Positions 22,148 to 34,799 of a DNA stretch of 64,000 bases are shown here, piece after piece (within the stretch, counting starts at the first letter, position 1; the number at the start of each line of letters is the position of its first letter). The translations under genes and the position numbers were made by a program. The notes under the pieces are model-generated. The model was given only the letters and a program-made list of their open reading frames with translations. It was not told the DNA's origin and ran no database searches. The stretch covers positions 9,728,839 to 9,792,838 of the forward strand of contig CM049316.1 in the NCBI GenBank assembly GCA_026874595.1. Direction: 5' to 3'. This stretch comes from Sipunculus nudus. Its lineage: Eukaryota; Annelida; Sipuncula; Golfingiida; Sipunculidae.

Positions 22148-24785
22148 TTTTTAGCTCAGCTGACTATAAGTCATCTGAGCTATAGTCGTGGTCCATTGTC
22201 CGTCGTCCGTCCGTCAGTCCGTCCGTCCGTCCGTCCGTAGATGTGGCACGTTTTGAAACCGTAAGACTTAGGAATCCAAAATTTGGCATAATGTTAGCTG
22301 TCCCCAAGATCTCCTACCAAGCCGAAAACTGGGTCTTTGCGACTTTGTTGCTTTGAGAAATTAAGGAAAAACCTCAATTTTTTATTAAAAACCTATTTTT
22401 ACACTTTAGGGCTGCCTAATATCAAAACCACTCATCTGTTTTTCCTCATATTTACCATAAATATTCCTCTATATAGTTCCTATGTACATGCCTGAAATTA
22501 TATCTGCATTATATAATTTAAGAAAGTTATGGGCCAGAACATAATGCATTTTGTAAAAAATCAGGAAAGATATTTGATCACTTAACACAAAACTTGTTAA
22601 AGCTATGGACTTTTTTTCAAGTAATATAACTTTAATTAATCAAAATTAAATTGTATACCCAAAATTAGATCAAAATCTTTTAAATTTTTTAAAATATTAG
22701 CAAAAACAAAAAATTGGTACCTTAAATTTTGCCTAACTTTGACCATGGCACGTTTTTTTCCTGTAAGTACTGTGGATTTAATTTTCTCAGCATGTTTTTG
22801 TTAGCATTTTGTCTGTTAACACCAAAAATTTGAAACCAGTTGATCAAAAACTGTAGATTTTATTCAAGTTTTCAAGCACCATGTAACATTTTGTTTACAT
22901 CAGGCTAGTGTTATGCAGTTTGCAAGAGCTCAGCTCCCCAGCTTAAGCTCTCAGTTCCTAAAATCTGGCATACAATTAGATGTCTCTAAAATTCCCTACC
23001 ATGCCAAGAATTTGGTCACTAGGACTTAATACCTTTGAGATATTAATGAAAAACTTCATTTTTCAATTAAAAACCCGTTATTACTTCAATACTGCCTAAT
23101 ATCAAAACCACTGATCTGACTTTAATCATATATAATATACATGTTTTTCAATACATTCTCTGTGCACATGCCAGAAATGATGTCAGTATTGCGTAATTGT
23201 TTTAAGTTATGGGCCCAAACATAATGCACTTTGTAAAAAATCAAGAAATATATTTACTCCCTTAACAAGGGGCTTGCTGAAGCTAGAGATTTTTTGTCAG
23301 GGATGTAAGATTATTTAATCAAGATTCAATTGAATACCCAAAATTAGTTCTGAATTTTTCAAATTTTATAAGTTATTAGTATAAATATAAAATTAGTACC
23401 TTAAATTTTGCCCAACTTTGACCATTTCACTTTTGTTTAATGTGAGCTCTGTTTATATAATTTTCATATCATGCACACACAAGGATTTCAGCTTTTTAGT
23501 TTAGAAAGCTGAAAGAAATTGGCCAAAAATTGTAGCTTTTATTAATGTTTTTATGAGACCATGTCAGACCTTGGCTCTCTCAAGCCACTCTTGAGTCACC
23601 TGTATGTTGACCTTGTTGAACTTTCAGCAAATTATGCACGCTTGAGGCGAGGCAGATACCGGGTCAGCAAGGCAGCTTATGGCCAGCCACAGTTGATCCA
23701 GGTGTCCAACCCAACTCATCAAGTAGTTTTAACCAACAACATAACAATAAATTAATCAATTTTTATTGGTTTTTAATAACAAATTAAAGAAAAATAGAAA
23801 AGGAATTTGTTAGTTTATATTAATAGGGAAATAACTTGCAGTTACTGATGATATAAGAATCTTGTATTGATGGATAGAATGTCACGTATTCCAAATAACA
23901 CCATGCAGTCACCTATGGCATTTTTCAGTTCAATTTTAATAATAAAAAAGTAAATCATATTATTCATTACTAATCATTAGGGATCATATGAAGGAAATTA
24001 ATGATAGACAAAGATGCAGTTGATAATATTAATCTAGATTCCTACTGTGTCTAGTGTGTACATTGATGTGAAATTAGTCCAAAATAAATATATCACATTT
24101 ATTTTTTTTTTTAATATAAATAAAAGCCATAAAACCAGGTACTTATGATCATTATTTAAATGTGTGAATTTTGTACATTCTGGATTCTCAACACCATTGT
24201 TTGGTGAAAACTGAATAAATACCAGACATGGTTGGAATACTTTGCAATTGTATTTAAATACGAATATGAATATGTACTCCATTATAAAATTTCTTGCATA
24301 AAGAATGGGAATTCAGGAAAAAATGACAGTATATGAATACCAGTGCAAATACTTTCCAAATGTATTCATGAATGCATTCATGAATATATTCTTTAATATT
24401 ATTTTAATAATCACTTCAGTTATATTTCATTTTAAAAATCATACGATTCTCTTATTATTTTTAATAAAAATTATATCTGGGACAATATTTGTAATTTTTT
24501 TAATAAATAGTTAAACTCTTATATTATATGTTCTGCTTATAAGTTATATGGCCAAGTCAAAATCTGTGTGACAATAGTACTCCATTTGTTAATAAAATAA
24601 ATGAAATCAATTCTCTTCTCTGTCTCCAAAGGTACTATCAAAATCATAAATAAGCTTAACAACAACAACTCATAATACAGCTTATACTTATTACCACACA
24701 AAACCAGCATGTGCCTCATTTCTAAATCATATTTTTTTATCATATATAACAGCTGAGCGCCGTGACCCATAGGTCCCTTGTTTGG
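22148..24785 (+). mobile_element. HINE-3: Helentron-type non-autonomous element
   Basis: The 5' end reads TTTTT then hairpin AGCTCAGCTGACT-ATA-AGTCATCTGAGCT (22153-22181, one mismatch), followed by a (CCGT)n microsatellite (22191-22241). The 3' end has CAGCTGAGC (24750-24758), the inverse of 22154-22162, then hairpin GACC-CATA-GGTC and CCTTGTTT. Two ~660-bp units (about 22250-22910 and 22930-23540) share TATCAAAACCACT, ATAATGCA-TTTGTAAAAAATCA and ACCTTAAATTTTGCC. The 3' third is AT-rich and unique. It belongs to the same family as HINE-4 and HINE-5 by its ends. Confidence 0.6.
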
Positions 24786-25680
24786 ATCTGTAAGTGCTAT
24801 ATTGTTGACTGGCTTGTTGCAGTTTATATAGTTCTTGTAATTGATTTCCTAGAATTCACAGTATGTACCATTTACTATAGTTTTATGTGGCTCACACTAT
24901 TTTAAATAAATTTCAGGGATATGATAATGTAATAGAAAATAAGACTATATTTCTGTATTTATTTCTGTCTGACAGCTGTGAATTAATAGTACATATACAG
25001 ATATTTAAACTATATATAAGGTAATGTGTGCTACAATAAATATTGTATGTATTCCTTATTAGATCAATGTTCAGTGTTTTTTCAAATGGAGAATTCATAG
25101 TCAAAAGCACATTATTTAAAATTCCATGCACTGGCACTATTGTAATTGGAAACCAGAATTCATAATATTGTAGAAAATTCTTCCATTTAATTTTTGTATT
25201 GAATCACAGGCAATGAATACATGCAGACAATTTAATTGGTAAAATATTATAGTCTAGAAAGTTAGTAAAACATACATCAGATTTAAATTTGGTAAATATG
25301 AAGTACGTCCTCTAGTAATAACAAATGACTTTTTCACTGGTAGTTGCTTATCTAATGTGTATGCGTATACAGTTATTTTCATTTAAAATATGTGTGTGAG
25401 TGCCACCTGTTAACCCAGCAGACTGCCTGACCGTCAAACTGTCTGTGAGAGATGTATTCATTAGGACTCAAATGTCCAGTTATATTCCTGGTTTACCTGA
25501 TGGATATGGATGGGTTACAGTATAACATTTATACCATAACCCTGTCATGAGGGGACAGTACAGGACTGCATGCATGCATATGGTTCTGATAATTGTGTGC
25601 TGAGAGGCTCAGCTTGAAGTGAAACAGATTAGCTGAGGTATTAGCATCAGATTAGATAGTTATGTTTACTAGTTATTCAC
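24786..25680. other. Gene-less AT-rich stretch
   Basis: Nothing recognised. Confidence 0.5.
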
Positions 25681-25890
25681 GATAGCAATCATGTTTAGAA
25701 TAACAGGTCTATAGAATATGTGGGAAGCAGATGAAGCCAGTTATATATGACAGGTAAATACGATAACAATGCATAGAATAACAAGCATATGGTGTATGGG
25801 AGGAGAGACAATAATGTTTATTAGGTTATATGATAGCAGTGTTTGGAATAACAGGTATGTGATAGGTATGTTAGAGACAGTGATGTGTAA
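25680..25890. repeat. Degenerate ~75-bp tandem repeat
   Basis: GATAGCAATCATGTTTAGAATAACAGGT and relatives recur near 25682, 25758 and 25832, each followed by a TATG-rich linker. The sequence up to about 26500 has further loose echoes. Confidence 0.5.
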
Positions 25891-26983
25891 TAAGGATTTG
25901 TGATGGCTGCGTTTTCGGAGTACAAGGTGCACATTATACAACTAGAGGATAAAAAAAGAGGAAACTCAAATAACAGAAGTTTGAAGAGAAGCTGCTGCAA
26001 TAACACAGAAGAAAACAGATCTGATAGGTTAGCTCTTATTAAAAAGAGAACTACAGGTATAAATAGGTGTAATATATATAACTGATGCTGTTACTGCAGG
26101 TGCTAGCCAAATTCAGATGAGCAGGGAGGCAGGGATGGTGTTACAGGTAAGCAGGGGTAATCACAACAATGCCGATGGGAGATGATTGTTTAATCCTAGG
26201 CAGAAATTTGGAATTTAAATATTCCATGTAGAGACAGTGAAGTGTTCTTGAGGGTTTAAATAAAAAATTATATTTTTATAAATAAAAGGTTTACCTGATA
26301 AGGTGACCATGATGATATTAAGTGTAACAGGTTTGATACTGTGTCAGTTGAAATAAATGTGTTAATTAAAGTTGGAAGAAAAATTTAAAATTTTAGGTGA
26401 AGTGCTAATTATAGACAGGATTGAGTGTTAATTATAAGCAGGAATGTTAATTATAGGTTAATTAAATGTAGGATGTGATTATAAGTTGTAGGCATGATGA
26501 TGTGACACGAAAATAAATATTATAGCAGAATATAAAGCCCAGTTATTAATAAAGCCTTTATGTTGAAGAGACCATGGAAGTTAATCGATTATAATATAAG
26601 GAGAATATATTCTACAAATGAAAATTAGGTTATAGATTAATATATATTGTATGATATTGTATGAGGTGGTTGTAGTATGGCAAATCATTCACCTGACTGA
26701 AGGATAATTCAGTAAACTTAACTATCATTATCTAGAGTGGTATATGCATATACTTGGTGCTGTGTGACAGCTGGGTGGTCTGAACTAGAGGCACAGATGT
26801 GACCTACAGGTACCAAAGAAAAACCATCTTTTGTGTGGATGTCAGCCACCAGAAAGCGGGTAACTCATCAGCATACAGCTAATGTGACAGAAAAATTGAA
26901 AACATGTGTACATGTGTGTATGCCACCTGTTTACCAAGTAGACTTGTACCTGGTCTTCAAACTGGGTGTGTATGAGGGATAAA
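25891..26983. other. Gene-less stretch
   Basis: Loose repeats of TTAATTATAR at 26405-26470; possible old SINE relic at 26820-26870 (CCACCAGAAAGCGGGTAAC, similar to 43940-43975). No gene. Confidence 0.4.
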
Positions 26984-27472
26984 CTGTGGCGGGCTTCATA
27001 TTTGCGAGTTTAAAATTTCGCAATTTCTACTTTTTGGTGTTTCATGATGGCTCAATCTTAGTGATCTCACTTATCAGTAAATGACATGCTGTGCAGTCTG
27101 AGTATATCCTTTATTGGATGAATTATTCATTATGTCTGCAACAAATACAGTTTGAGAAGTACCAGAGAACACCAAGCAAGCTATAGGCAGATAATGTAAA
27201 AGGTCTCATATTATTCAGAAAATCAATTATCTTATTATCAATATCTTATGGATAACATAAAAAATCTGTTAATATTAATAATAACAAAATTTTGCCTGGC
27301 AACGCCACAAGCACAGATAATGTATAGGAGATGCCCGTGCGGGGTACAATATAAATGAGTCTTCTCCTGTGTAGATAGGGCATCTTATTCAAAAAGGTTT
27401 TAATTTTTCAATAATTTCCCTTTCCTGAGTATCTCTAATTTGAATCCCTCACAAACAAAAAGCCAATCACAG
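26984..27472. mobile_element. CTGTGG-terminus MITE, copy 1
   Basis: It starts CTGTGGCGGGCTTCATATTT and ends (reverse complement) CTGTGATTGGCTTTTTGTTT. Inner ends match too (TTTGCGAG / GTGAGGGATTCAAATT). The 489-bp copy is more diverged than 27857-28309. A target duplication is not clear. Confidence 0.55.
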
Positions 27473-27856
27473 TTTTCAGAAAGACTCAAATGTCCAATTT
27501 GGTTTTCTCTGAACCTGGTTTAAGCCAGGGATTCACTGTTTCACTGGAGAGCTCAGTCACTGAGAGAACTGAAGAACATAGTTTCAGTCAGTGTCATGAA
27601 TAAAACCATTATGACTCACAGAAACTGAAAATGAGACATATAGGTTAATTTTATTTATTAACATGATAAAAAGTATAATATGATACCTGAAATTTCAGAA
27701 CTGACTGCTGATTCAGCTAAATTATGAACAAAACACCCAATTCTTTTTCCTTTTGTTAACATTCTTTTTCTCTTTATATAAGAACAAAACACATTTTGCC
27801 CAAAATGAATGTTATTTAAATGTATTAGTTATTTTATATATCTTTTGGTCAGTGAA
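27473..27856. other. Spacer between two MITEs
   Basis: AT-rich sequence, no feature. A 140-codon plus ORF starting at 27753 runs from here through the next MITE and is not a gene candidate. Confidence 0.5.
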
Positions 27857-28309
27857 TACTGTGGTTGGCTTCATAATCAAGAGGTTACATATTTGCAATT
27901 TTCATTTCCTCAGTCTTTCACAAGGGTTTCATTTTCAAAATTTACCATTCAGTAACTTAAACAATGTACATAACAGTAACCTAATATGTAAACAAAATCT
28001 TAAATTTGTACAAGAAGCTAAGGAAACTTTGAACAGGTTGGAATTTTTCATCCAATGGTGGCAGATTATAAAAGCATTGATATTATTCATGTTATCATTC
28101 TTTGAATTATGGCTTACATTAAATGTATATGCTGATGTTGATGCTACTGGCAAAATCTACATCAGATGCCATTGAAGCCATATAGAATAAATTACTGTTC
28201 AATTGTGCAGATGTTGCGTCTTATTCATGAAGGTTTTATTTTTGCAATGATTCCACATTTCGAATATTGCAAATTTGAAACCCTCCCGAACCAAAAGGCA
28301 ACCGCAGTA
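27857..28309. mobile_element. CTGTGG-terminus MITE, copy 2
   Basis: TA-CTGTGGTTGGCTTCATAAT at the left and the inverse of CTGCGGTTGCCTTTTGGTT-TA at the right, flanked by TA on both sides (27857-27858, 28308-28309). TA duplication suggests a Tc1/mariner- or pogo-type transposase in trans. It is 453 bp with no transposase coding. Confidence 0.65.
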
Positions 28310-28479
28310 ATCAAAGTTCAACTCTGGTCAAATTACTGGTGACCATATTGATACCAAGCCCAAGCTACCTTTATTTACTCTTGGCATAAAAATTATTTTG
28401 TCATGATAAAGATTGAATCCCACCATGGTGAGAACTAAGATTAACTATGTTGGCATAATTTCATTGGTATAAAGGAGAG

Positions 28480-28710
28480 AATCAGGCGCATGAGCAGATG
28501 AGAGACTTTCATGTGGTGACCCATCATAATTTGTTTCTGATATTGATTGGCGCCTATGTGGTGATCCCTCATCAATAATTGCTGACTTGTCATTAATGGT
28601 GATTTAGATTATTTTATCTCTGGGGAAAGACAGACATTCAGTCGAGACATTGATAGAATCAATCCTTGCCCCTTTCACTCTGTTGCTGAATCTCTGCAGG
28701 TATAGAAGTG
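28480..28710. other. CNE-like segment with internal direct repeat
   Basis: ATGTGGTGACCCATCATAAT (28511-28530) and ATGTGGTGATCCCTCATCAA (28556-28575) form a 45-bp spaced pair. TGATTGGCGCC and CATTAATGG words are also present. Even composition compared with the flanks. Regulatory role is inferred. Confidence 0.25.
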
Positions 28711-30119
28711 TCAGAAAGGATAAAGCATCTATCTTTAATCTTTATCTGATATTGTTAATCAGATTAACCTCCTGTAAACTGCAGGACTGTGACAGATAAG
28801 GTGGGTGGTGATTTGATTCTTGATTCTAGAGCTCATGGCTCCATTCCCACCAGTAATAACTTTTCAACAAACCAGACAAATTTTTCTTGATGAAGTAAGG
28901 AGCCAGCAATTACATTTTCCTGTTTGTCTGTAAGCCCCTGGGCCTTGTTCTGCTGAGTATTACTGAGTGTCCCTGAGGTCAAATCATCTCCTTATGTTAC
29001 ATGTCAGTACCAGAAACTGACCACAGACATAGATGTAATACTTTGATGTATATAGATAGACATAGATGTAATTCATGAGATTTTGTAAATTTGTTTATCC
29101 ATTAACCAGATTACCCTATTGGCTTCTACAAATTGTGAAAACCTACAGGTGATTTTAGCTGGAAGAACCTGTTGATGGTAATATTAAATGATCAGTTTAC
29201 CTCGCAAGTTACCTCTCTCACCCATATTATCACTTCACATTGACCAACAATGGGTAGTACATGTTGTTAAAAGTTCTTCAGTTAGTTAGGCAGTTGGTTA
29301 GGGTGGATGTGTTCTCCTAGGGTAATACTCAAGGATTTTAAAAGGTTTAAATTGCAATGTATATGGCATGTTCAACATGTTTCACTCTCTTAGAGTCATA
29401 CGGTCTAGACGTTTGGCTTTGATCGGAGTGTTGGCATGTCTGGTGAATAAGCTCTACTTTATAATGCATTCATAACAGGAATGCATTTATGAAAATTTCA
29501 TTTGAGGCCAGTTTTTAATTTGACATGATGTTCAAGCTGTTTAAGAGCTTTGATGCTGGTGTTACCCCAGGCTCCCGTAGAGCCAGTAATTGGATATTTA
29601 GACCATATTTAGATCATAGTAAGACCATAATTTTAAGTGTACAGGACTGTAAATCAGCAGTGCTGGGTAATGAAACATGATCACACCATTATGGGCTGTA
29701 GATAATGAGTTCGGTTGTTTTCCACATGAGGATAATGATGCAATAATCAGGAGATAATTAGGACCACGGATTAACTCTGTGCCACGTACTGTATAAGGTA
29801 CATCAATCAGATTGTAGTCTTGATGTCTCCTCCCTTAGAAGTTGTTACAGCAACTGGGGACAAAAAATAATAAGGGACAAACCAATTGAAAAGTTATCAT
29901 ACTCATAGAGTGTATGATATTGAATGAGGATTTACAGAAGGCTTTGTTTGATAGCTGAAAAAAATTAACTTTGAAGGACCACCATATACCAAACTGAAGG
30001 TATTCATATCTGCTTCTGGTTAAAGACTTACAAAAATGATTGACAGTTATGGGAATATAATGAAAAATCCTTCCAAGGAGATAATTGGACGGGATGGAAA
30101 GTACAGATCCCTACAGTAA

Positions 30120-30620
30120 ATGCTGCTCTATTACCACTTATGGTAGATGACATGCAGTATGGGCATAGTTTGATGGGGTTAGCCAGGGTGCGTGGTGAGG
30201 GGAGATTAGGCTGAAGTTGGCTGAAAATCTTCAATTTCCTGCCAGCTTTCTGTGCGTGGCCTGTTACTCGTGCTCCCTGTACCATTTATCAGCGTGCACA
30301 TTATTACAAAAGAGAAATTTCTGAGTGCAAATAACCCTGGCAGGAGACAATATCCAATTCTGAAAACTTGTGACGAGTCCTCGGTGCCGCAATAATTGTG
30401 AATTGTCTTCTCTTGGTTTGACGGAGTAGAACAAAAAGGCTGTTTGTCACAGAGATTTGCACACAAGAAGCGCAATGTAAAGAAAAGGCAGAGCTGTGAT
30501 GCAGAAAAAAACCCAGCCCAGCCCTAAACGCTGTCACTTATCTCATCCTCGAGGATTTAGTTCAAGCAGATTACACTGTCCGCAGGTTGATCTGGCTGTA
30601 TGATTACAGAACTTGGACAA
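30120..30620. other. CNE-like segment or untranslated exon region
   Basis: Three overlapping minus-strand ORFs (77-89 codons) in different frames cover 30028-30537, but none has a recognisable domain. The high sequence complexity, CpG content (GTGCCGCAATAATTG, CCTCGAGGATT) and lack of repeats make it stand out. Probably conserved non-coding or UTR. Confidence 0.25.
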
Positions 30621-32339
30621 TAGTATCATGTCTTTGAGGAACTTCTATGAAGCCGTTTATATTGATCTTACAGAGTCTTTGCCGGAGGCTCCTCATTGAG
30701 AGCTTTATCTTTTCACAATATTCATCTTCAAGTTGATATTTCAAACTTAAGCCAGGCAAAAACTGGTCTTTTTAGAAGAAGATGTTCTAGTTGAAGGATT
30801 TATTTTAAAATGTTACATTCCCTCCTCTCATTTATTATATGTCCTGATGTCCCTTATATCATTGGTGAATCAAGCCCAGCTGTGTGCTATATCAACTTTT
30901 TTGTCAACATGTGATCTCAAGTGAAATCAGTTGTAGGTGCAGGTGAAATCAGAGGGAACGGAAATTAAAGTTCTTGCTGCATATAAAGACACGTTAGCCT
31001 CTTGGTGTGTTTTTGTAAATGTAGTGTAAAGATGAGATTGGAAGTCTTTTGTTCATTGTCTGACAAAGCAAGTTATGCACTTAAGTTACTAGTGTATGGT
31101 AATTCTACATGCAACTTGTGATATGCCAGTTTTAGTTTGTACACAAAATGGCAGCTACACATCATGAACAGTTTTTGAAATTCATGAGAGGCCAGGGTTT
31201 AATGAGGGCACTAAAAATGATTGGAAAGTTGAGAATATATCTGCAGAGAGAGTTTGGTAGCCATGATACCTTGATCTTCCAAGCAGAAGCAAGAGGATGG
31301 TGATGACCACATCCTCATCCCAAACTTATAGTGGGCTGCATGTGAAATGAGCATCATGAATCAGAGCTCAAATTAGTGAAGCCCTTGCACCTGAGAGTCA
31401 TTTTCTTCCCATCCCCTTCAAGTCAGGCGGGCAAACAATGAAAAACTTGTCCCATGTCAGATATTCTTTACAAGAATTTTTTGTACTAAGTTACAGCTGT
31501 ACACAAGAGAAGGATAAGTGGCTTGTACTCATGGTGATGTGAGCTCAGTGACCTCAGAATTGCCTGAGGTGAGCATACATTGAAGATATTTCCGACCATG
31601 GATTACTAGTATTATAGGATGGACAGGAGGGTTCAAGGAGAGGTCATAGTTCTAATTTTGGTAAAATTGAAAAATTTTCACTCCTTATAGTTAACTTTAA
31701 AGGAAAATTTTTGTGTTTTTGCATTCTGAAATGTATCAAAATTTTGTATTGAAAATGTTTTAAAATGTTTTTTTTTATATTTATAGATCTTTTCTCAGTT
31801 ATTTAATTATACGTTAGGGGCCTACATGTGATAAGGTTTATATATTCAACACATTTTAGTGTTTTTGTGAAGTTAAACTTTTAAATAGAGATTAAGAATA
31901 TACCTTACAAATTGGATGGGTATAATCATTTCAGACCACTTTTTTTTTAAAGTTTAATTGAAAAATTTTGAAAATGAAAGAATATATATAGTAGTGCTGA
32001 TGTAAACAAGAAATGGGTTGGGGGGTGGGCAACAAATTGTTTTATACTACTGGGATTCAATAAGTTGTATAAGCAACAATGAAGCTGCAGATTGAGTTCC
32101 AATATTGAAATTTTCATACCATGGGTAGCTGCGTGAGTAGCTGTACCTTTGATCATAAAGTTTTTGCATTGGAGTTAAAGGATGGTATTTATAAAGACAA
32201 AACTTCATAGAGAGTATTTGAAAAAGAGCACCAGTTTACCAGCATCATTTCTTTACCTGATGTAATGGATACAGGGAACATTTGAAGTACTTTTTCAAAA
32301 GAGGAAAATTCTCTTTTAAATTCTCCTGTTTCCATAGAA

Positions 32340-32600
32340 GATGGAGTTTGCAGGAACTCTCCTGGTTGTTAAAGCATTATTGTCTCATGGCTTGTCTCAT
32401 AACAGCTGATCTATGGCGGCTTCCAATAAGGAAAAACCTCAGGTGTTAGTGAGCCAAAGGCAGGTTTGTGTCACCGTTGTTCGGTAAAACACTTCCTCAT
32501 GAATATGCAAATGAGCATACATTATTATTTTTGATGAAGGCATCAGCTGCTTCATGTTAAAGGCTCCGTCAGTTCTTCTTTGCTGACGATTAAACCTGAT
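32340..32600. other. CNE-like segment with POU octamer
   Basis: ATGCAAAT, a perfect octamer, at 32505-32512 inside ATGAATATGCAAATGAGCAT. CAGCTG E-boxes lie at about 32404 and 32549. Composition is balanced and non-repetitive. An enhancer is plausible; not shown. Confidence 0.3.
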
Positions 32601-34611
32601 GTACTGCAGCAGTTATTCTGGATTCTTTTGGGTAAAAAATTCGCAGAAAGAGGGATTCTTGATAAATAAAGGATGGACAGAGGAGGGAAAAAACACAACA
32701 AGACTTGTTCTGCATCTGAATACTTGGCTTTTTTAAATGAGTTAGATTTATTTTCATCTTCAGTAAAAATCTGAACTATAAACTGTCAGTTGTAATGTAG
32801 ATTAAATTAGATGTAGTCATCTACAGTAGGTTTTGTAATTTGATATGAGTCATATATGATTTATTTTATTCTTATAGTTCTGTTGTCATAATCCTTTCCT
32901 CAGAGCAGTAGAGAGCATAATGTCATTATGGAATACTGGTAGTAATGCTTTGAATTCAGGCACCTAAAAGATCAGAAAAAAAAAACCGAAAAGAAGCAGG
33001 AAAACTTCAATACATCAGTATGTTCTTGTGTAGATATATGTTTGAGTATATTGTAAGATGCAAAACTCAATTATTTACAATGGTATTTATATCAATGTAA
33101 AGTATGAGTTGTATGAATCAGTGAATGCACAGTGTATGGTGCTTTGAAAAAATAAGGTTGGGTCAGTATTTAGTTTTATTCTAGTTTTATCAGCACCAGT
33201 AGATACATCCTAGCTCTGCTTTCATTGTTATTTGGCTGTTATTTGCTGTTTGAGTGGGCCAGCTAGTTTATCAGGACAGTTTACTGGGTTTTATAAACAA
33301 TTCAATATTAGTGTAATGACCATCTGGAATTTATAAACATTATCATCAGATGTCTGCACTGAATGAACTAGTTTAATAACAAAGGATGGATTTATCACAT
33401 GAAACACAGCAGTGACAGTTATTTTCATAACATATTTCTATAATTGACTTAATGGTGGTTAATGTATAGAATTATTAATTCATGTCCTACTTAATGGTAT
33501 TTTAACATATCAGAAAGTACATTTATAGCTCAACATTATTGTAGTCACTGAGATTTGATACATGAAATCAAGTCAATGATTGCTGGTGTGTGTGTGAGTG
33601 TGTTTATTTTGACTTTTTATGCAAGAGCTTAACAATGTACTCAGTTGATGGAACTTAATTGTATTTTTATTCACCAATTTATGGAAATCAGTTATCTCTT
33701 TTAATTGTTAAGCCCCTTGGTTCAATTGTACAAGTCAGATAAATAAACTTGTACACATTAATATTTAGCTGGGAATCATTCTTTATATGGTCCAGTTTAA
33801 ACACAATGTAACCCTGTCCCGATGTTATCCATTCATTTACCAAATTCTCCTGAATACCGCATCCACCCCAATCTTAACCCCCCCAAAAAGGTTGGCATCC
33901 TATCGTTCATGCTAATTTAATATTTTATATTAATACATATATTCAATATTTTGTAAGCTCACTCTTCGCCTGTGACCATGTGGTATGTTGTTAAGAATTG
34001 GCATGTGACTAGTTTCCAGGCTATGATGCATAGCAGTCATTATATGACTACTCAGTATTGTGGTGCATTAAAGCATACCGTATATTCATCTGTCCTCAGT
34101 TAATCATTTACCATTTGATACCGTCAGTCAACTGCCACCCTCAACTATCTCTAATAATTGCTGTGGCCCTGCTGTTGGTGAGAGGATGAAGTTATACTGT
34201 TCACATATTGAACCAGAATACAAATTGTCAAATCATTTAAAATTCTCTATTTCTGTACATATCTCCTAATTTCCCCCAGGGGAGCACCATATCCTAGTGA
34301 GGGGTCTTCTCACAGTTCATTTAAGATATACCATCTATTTATGGCTGCATGGTGACTTCAGACCAAAAATCCACATGTAAGTTTCTTTTTATGGCCACGG
34401 CTATAAAAAGGGGATCTACAGTAGTTCATTGATTTCAGGAAACATATCCATAATCCAGTTTGTCAGGAGGATTAATCAGTGAGGCAGATTTGGATAATTG
34501 CAAGTACTGTAGATCTTCCTTTTTGAACAGTTGTATGGCTCTTAGTTTAAATGGGGCAAGTTGAGATCCCACCAAATTTCTTAAAAGTGACCAGTCATGA
34601 CAGATAAGAAG

Positions 34612-34799
34612 TACATTGAAATCTCGTTGTGTCAAACTCGCTTAAGTTGAATACCCCACTTATGTCCAAGTTACCGACTCGAGATTCCGGACAACTCTAG
34701 TTAAATTATAACAAAATAAAACCCGCTTGTGTCAAACCTCGGATGTGTCAAAGTGTTCTGAGGGTCCCTTCCACTTCAACACAATGAGGTTTCACTGTA
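34612..34799. mobile_element. pogo/Tigger-like MITE, copy 1
   Basis: Left end TACATTGAAATCTCGTTG, right end (inverse) TACAGTGAAACCTCATTG; both ends carry TA. This 188-bp element has a CAGTGAAACCTC-type terminus typical of pogo/Tigger MITEs. Interior repeats TGTGTCAAA words. No coding. Confidence 0.65.

Larger units (their letters stand above)
28310..34611. other. Long gene-less, repeat-poor stretch
   Basis: This is the largest repeat-poor part of the window. CNE-like segments at 28480-28710, 30120-30620 and 32340-32600 are listed separately. The rest is AT-rich with no ORF, RNA or repeat I can support. Confidence 0.45.

Noticed and set aside
22191-22241. Stand-alone (CCGT)n microsatellite
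   Set aside because: It sits at the fixed position next to the HINE 5' hairpin in several elements, so it is treated as part of them.
27753-28175. 140-codon plus-strand ORF
   Set aside because: It starts in AT-rich sequence and runs into a MITE; hydrophobic low-complexity content, no domain.
28790-28880. Possible SINE relic (GATTTGATTCTTGATTC...)
   Set aside because: The B-box similarity is too weak and no second copy was seen.
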